Assembly: GCF_002847285.1 (NCBI RefSeq) | Contig: NZ_CP025407.1 | Coordinates: forward strand, 1,116,001-1,180,000 | Direction: 5' to 3' | Source: Streptomyces sp. CMB-StM0423 | Lineage (GTDB): Bacteria > Actinomycetota > Actinomycetes > Streptomycetales > Streptomycetaceae | Length of the DNA stretch: 64,000 bases | Shown: in pieces, positions 60,695-64,000 of the stretch | Position numbering within the stretch: the first letter of the stretch is position 1 | How the letters are laid out: every line of letters begins with the position of its first letter | The notes under the pieces: generated by a model | The model's database searches: none | Seen by the model: the letters and a program-made list of their open reading frames with translations, nothing else | What the model was told of the DNA's origin: nothing | Position numbers and translations under genes: made by a program

Positions 60695-62806
60695 ATGGCC
60701 AGCCGTCGCGAAGTCCTTGCCACCTCCGCGGTCGCGGTCGGCGCGACCGCCTTACCGCTGTCCGCCGGCGCCCCCAACGCCCGCGCTGCGGTCGCCGACC
60801 CCGACCCGACCCGGCCGCCGGGCCGCGGCCCGAACGTCGTCCTGATCGTCCTCGACGACCTGGGGTACGGCGATCTCGGCTGCTACGGCTCGGAGTTGAT
60901 CGACACCCCGCACCTGGACCGGCTCGCCCGCCAGGGCACCCGCTTCACCCAGGGCTACTCCGGCGCCCCCGTGTGCAGCCCGTCCCGCGCCGCGCTGCTC
61001 ACCGGCCGCGTGCCGCCGCGCACCGGCGTGCGCAAGGTGCTCAGCCGGGACGACTCGCAGGGCCTGCGGGCCGCGGAGAAGACGCTCCCCGGCTATCTGC
61101 GGGCCGCGGGCTACCACACGGCCGCCATCGGCAAGTGGCACCTCGGCCGGCTCGACGAGAACCACCCGTCGCGGCACGGCTTCGACTCGTACTTCGGCGT
61201 CGACGCGATGTTCTCCGAGGACTCGTACCCCACCGAGATCTGGCGCGACGGCGCCCCGGTGGGGACCCTGCGCGACGACGCCGGCCTGGCGACGCTGACG
61301 CGGCGGTTCACCGACGAGGCGATCGACGTGATCGACCGCGCCGGGAAGCGGCCGTTCTTCATCTACCTCGCCGAGACCATGCCCCACCTCCCGCTCGCCG
61401 TCGAGCCCGAGTTCGAGGGCCGCTCCCGCGGCGGGCTCTACGGCGACGCCATCGAATCCGTCGACCACCACCTCGGCCGCCTCTTCCGCGCCCTGGCGGA
61501 CCGCGGGCTGGAGCGGGACACGCTGGTCATCGTCGCCAGCGACAACGGCCCCTGGTTCGAGGGCTCCACGGGCGGGCTGCGCGGCCGCAAGTCCGGCTGC
61601 TACGAGGGCGGGGTGCGGGTGCCGTTCCTCATGCGCTGGACGGGCACCGTCCCGCGCGGCCGGGAGTCGCACCAGGTGGTCTCGTTCCTCGACGTGCTGC
61701 CGACGCTCTGCGGCCTCGCCGGCGTGGTGCCGGACCCCGGGGTGCGGCTCGACGGCACCGACCTGCGCACGGTGCTGCGCGGCGAGCGGCTGCGCGAGCG
61801 CCCGCCGGTACCGTTCTTCCTCGGCCGGCACGCGGCGGCGGTACGCGACGGCCGCTGGAAGCTGCACGTCCGCCGGGCCGGGCGGAACCAGCGCTTCCTG
61901 CCCGAGCTGTTCGACCTGGAGGCAGATCCGCGCGAGGTGGCGAACGTGGCCGCGCGCCGGCCCGAGGTCACCGAGCGGCTGCGCAAGTACCTGGCCGCGC
62001 TGGAGGAGGAGGTGGCTTCCGAGCGCCGCCCGGCGGTGGCGCTCACCGCGAAACCCCCGCTGTTCGCGGGCCGGGCCAACACGCTGCGGGTACGGCTGTC
62101 GCGCGCGCTGCGGCCGGACGGCGGCGGCAAGGTCAAGGTCTCGGTGACGGTCGCGGTGCCGGAGGGCTGGACGGCGACGACCGTGCGGAAGGCCGTCGAC
62201 CTGACCGCCGCCCCGGTGGTCGGGATCGACGTCACCCCGCCGCCCTCCGCCGGCGCCCCCGCCGGGCGGCTGCGCGGCCACCGGCTCACGCCCCGGGTCG
62301 TCGTCGACGGCCGGACCGTGACCGGCGCCGACGTGCAGGTGCACGCCGTGCCGCACGGCCGCGACGCGGCCCTCGCGCTCGACGCGGGACCCGAAGGACG
62401 CCCGGCGCTGCCCTCGTACCGCCATCTGACCCCCGCCACCGCCTGGGACCGGGCCGCCGGGTTCGGCTGGGTCTCCGCGCCGCCGCAGTCCCGCGCCCAC
62501 GCGGGACCCGACCCGCTGCGCCGCGGCGTGGTCCGCGACCGGTCGGCGGCGGTGCTGCGGCTGCGGCTGGCCGCGGGCCGGCGGCGGATCTCGCTGCTGC
62601 GCGGCGACGACAAGCGGCCCACGCACGGTTTCTCGGTGGCGGCGGACGGCGAGACGGTGATCGAGCCCGGCCCGCGGCTGCCCGCGGGGGCGTACCGCTG
62701 GGAGGAGTTCATCCTCGACGGCGGCCCCGAAGGGCGGACGATCGAGCTGGGGCTGACCGGCACCGGGGGCAACCGGTGGACGCTCGTGGCGCTGGTGGTG
62801 CACTGA
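60695..62806 (+). CDS. Secreted Cys-type sulfatase
   Basis: 703 residues, ATG 60695 with AAGGGAG eight bases upstream. The N-terminus is a twin-arginine signal (SRREVLATSAVAVGATALPL). The sulfatase fold begins with VVLIVLDDLGYGDLGCYGSE (metal Asp residues). The formylglycine motif is CSPSRAALLTG with Cys94, so it needs a formylglycine-generating enzyme before export. Further motifs are AIGKWHLGRL, FIYLAETMPHLPLAVEP and VIVASDNGPW. Residues about 500-580 resemble a beta-sandwich, and the last 120 residues look like a carbohydrate-binding or NPCBM-like module. It removes sulfate esters from a polysaccharide or glycoside; substrate unknown. It is paralogous to the next gene. Confidence 0.92.
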   Translation: MASRREVLATSAVAVGATALPLSAGAPNARAAVADPDPTRPPGRGPNVVLIVLDDLGYGDLGCYGSELIDTPHLDRLARQGTRFTQGYSGAPVCSPSRAALLTGRVPPRTGVRKVLSRDDSQGLRAAEKTLPGYLRAAGYHTAAIGKWHLGRLDENHPSRHGFDSYFGVDAMFSEDSYPTEIWRDGAPVGTLRDDAGLATLTRRFTDEAIDVIDRAGKRPFFIYLAETMPHLPLAVEPEFEGRSRGGLYGDAIESVDHHLGRLFRALADRGLERDTLVIVASDNGPWFEGSTGGLRGRKSGCYEGGVRVPFLMRWTGTVPRGRESHQVVSFLDVLPTLCGLAGVVPDPGVRLDGTDLRTVLRGERLRERPPVPFFLGRHAAAVRDGRWKLHVRRAGRNQRFLPELFDLEADPREVANVAARRPEVTERLRKYLAALEEEVASERRPAVALTAKPPLFAGRANTLRVRLSRALRPDGGGKVKVSVTVAVPEGWTATTVRKAVDLTAAPVVGIDVTPPPSAGAPAGRLRGHRLTPRVVVDGRTVTGADVQVHAVPHGRDAALALDAGPEGRPALPSYRHLTPATAWDRAAGFGWVSAPPQSRAHAGPDPLRRGVVRDRSAAVLRLRLAAGRRRISLLRGDDKRPTHGFSVAADGETVIEPGPRLPAGAYRWEEFILDGGPEGRTIELGLTGTGGNRWTLVALVVH

Positions 62807-62911
62807 CCCGGCCGCGCCGCGGCCCGTACCCCGGCGCATCCCGTGGCGGCTCAACGCGGCCGCCCCGCCGCTGACTTGCCCGAATGGCGCCGGGAAATCC
62901 CCTCCCGCACG

Positions 62912-62969
62912 CCTTCATAAACCTGTAATACGCTCTTATTTGACGCAGGGGCCGCCGAAGTCCGAGGAT
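62912..62969 (+). promoter_or_regulatory. Promoter of second sulfatase gene
   Basis: CCTTCATAAACCTGTAATAC precedes TTGACG (62940-62945), with GAGGAT 18 bases later. It is nearly the same as the region before the first sulfatase (shared TTCATAAACCT, TTATTTGACG and downstream GCCGGTC blocks), which points to duplication and coregulation. Confidence 0.55.
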
Positions 62970-63020
62970 CGGCGGCACCTGCCGGTCTCCCTACGCGCCG
63001 GCGTCCGAAGGGAGTCCGTC

Positions 63021-64000
63021 TTGGTCAGCCGTCGCGATGTCCTCGCAGGATCGGCAGCGACGCTCGGTACGAGCGCGTTATCCGTCTCGGTCGGCGGGCC
63101 CCGCCTGCAGACCGCGGCCGCACAGCCCGCCCGGCCCGCGGGCGGCGGCCCGAACGTCATCATGGTCCTCCTGGACGACCTCGGCTACGGCGACCTCGGC
63201 TGCTACGGCCATCCGCTGATCCGCACCCCGCGGCTGGACCGGCTCGCCCGCCAGGGCACCCGCTTCACTCAGGGCTACTGCGCCGCCCCCGTGTGCAGCC
63301 CCTCGCGCGCCGCGCTGCTCACCGGCCGCGTACCGCCGCGCACGGGCATACCGGACGTGCTCAGCCGCGACGACGCGCACGGTCTCGGCACGGCGGAGCG
63401 GACCCTGCCCGAGTACCTGCGCACCGCGGGCTACGTCACCGCGGCGATCGGCAAGTGGCACCTCGGCCGGCTCGACGCCCACCACCCGGCGCGGCACGGC
63501 TTCGACTCCTTCTTCGGCGTCGACGCGATGTACACGGCGGACACGTACCCCACCGAGGTCTGGCGCGACGAGCAACCCGTGGAGACCCTGAACAGCGACG
63601 CCGATCTGGCGACGCTCACCCGGCGCTTCACCGACGAGGCGATCGACGTCATCGACCGGGCCGGCGACCGGCCGTTCTTCATCTATCTCGCCGAGACCAT
63701 GCCCCACCTCCCGCTCGCCGTCGAGCCCGAGTTCGACGGCGTCTCCCGCGGCGGCCTCTACGGCGACGCCATCGAATCCGTCGACCACCACCTCGGCCGC
63801 CTCTTCGACGCGCTCGCCGAGCGCGGTCTCGACCGGGAGACGCTGATCGTCGTCGCCGGGGACAACGGCCCCTGGTTCGAGGGCTCGTCGGGCGGGCTGA
63901 GGTCCCGGAAGTTCGAGGTCTTCGAGGGCGGCGTGCGGGTGCCGTTCATCGCCCGCTGGACGGGCACCGTGCCGCGCGGCCGGGAGTCGGACGACGTGGT
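63021..64000 (+). CDS. Secreted Cys-type sulfatase, C-terminus outside window
   Basis: About 326 residues are visible. TTG 63021 is chosen because AAGGGAG lies six bases upstream and the following SRRDVLAGSAATLG aligns with the paralogue's twin-arginine signal. The sulfatase core is intact: VIMVLLDDLGYGDLGCYGHP, the formylglycine motif CSPSRAALLTG at Cys92, AAIGKWHLGRLDAHHPARHG and LIVVAGDNGPWFEGSSGGL. By eye about three quarters of the residues match the preceding sulfatase, so the pair arose by tandem duplication. Differences cluster in the region MYTADTYPTEVWRDEQPVE, which may alter substrate choice. Confidence 0.92.
   Translation, partial: MVSRRDVLAGSAATLGTSALSVSVGGPRLQTAAAQPARPAGGGPNVIMVLLDDLGYGDLGCYGHPLIRTPRLDRLARQGTRFTQGYCAAPVCSPSRAALLTGRVPPRTGIPDVLSRDDAHGLGTAERTLPEYLRTAGYVTAAIGKWHLGRLDAHHPARHGFDSFFGVDAMYTADTYPTEVWRDEQPVETLNSDADLATLTRRFTDEAIDVIDRAGDRPFFIYLAETMPHLPLAVEPEFDGVSRGGLYGDAIESVDHHLGRLFDALAERGLDRETLIVVAGDNGPWFEGSSGGLRSRKFEVFEGGVRVPFIARWTGTVPRGRESDDV

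Overview
The window is very GC-rich with strong third-position bias. It carries TAT signal peptides, AfsR/SARP-type remnants, ROK and LacI regulators, a probable F420-type oxidoreductase and a gene resembling the SCO3242 prenyltransferase family. This points to a filamentous actinomycete, most likely Streptomyces or a close relative. I saw no phage structural genes, plasmid functions or CRISPR array.

Layout. (1) 1-2.2 kb: the N-terminal part of a large DUF4132 protein running off the left edge. (2) 2.2-28.5 kb: a patchwork region. Two sugar-use modules sit among decayed mobile elements (serine recombinase, IS5-like twice, IS701-like, IS1182-like, IS481-like and an AfsR-like NB-ARC fragment). 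Module A has a ROK regulator with GH36 alpha-galactosidase, divergent from an ABC sugar importer plus a large secreted TAT protein. Module B has a LacI regulator and an SBP-permease-permease-GH65 operon. A secreted glycosidase with a LamG domain, a GNAT acetyltransferase, a luciferase-like oxidoreductase and a DAO-type oxidoreductase lie between the remnants. A tRNA-Leu(GAG) gene marks the right side.

(3) 28.8-37.6 kb: a tight minus-strand operon resembling the ebo metabolite-traffic cluster. In transcription order it has inositol-3-phosphate synthase-like, UbiA-type prenyltransferase, TIM-barrel isomerase, EboA, TatD-like hydrolase, EboE, phosphodiesterase and a TAT-exported TIM-barrel protein. 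Most junctions overlap by 1-4 bases. The sugar-phosphate cyclase slot normally held by a dehydroquinate-synthase-like EboD appears to be filled by the inositol-phosphate-synthase-like protein. (4) 37.7-49.3 kb: a second minus-strand sugar locus with a ROK regulator, RbsA/RbsC/RbsB-type importer, Gfo/Idh/MocA dehydrogenase, TIM-barrel isomerase, secreted glucose/sorbosone-type dehydrogenase with PKD and CBM6 domains, and a secreted ThuA-DUF1080 fusion. This set fits oxidation, uptake and cleavage of 3-keto-glycosides. An 18-bp operator-like sequence is shared between the ROK promoter and the dehydrogenase promoter.

(5) 49.4-60.5 kb: ordinary chromosomal genes. These are fdhD, a TetR regulator with a tandem operator abutting its start codon, a frameshifted thioesterase, a lipase maturation factor, two XRE regulators, an NAD-epimerase, a long-chain acyl-CoA synthetase, an aldo/keto reductase, a tyrosine phosphatase and a pterin dehydratase. 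(6) 60.6-64 kb: two tandem paralogous secreted Cys-type sulfatases with duplicated promoter regions, the second cut by the right edge.

Motif and family calls are from reading the translations by eye. No database search was run.
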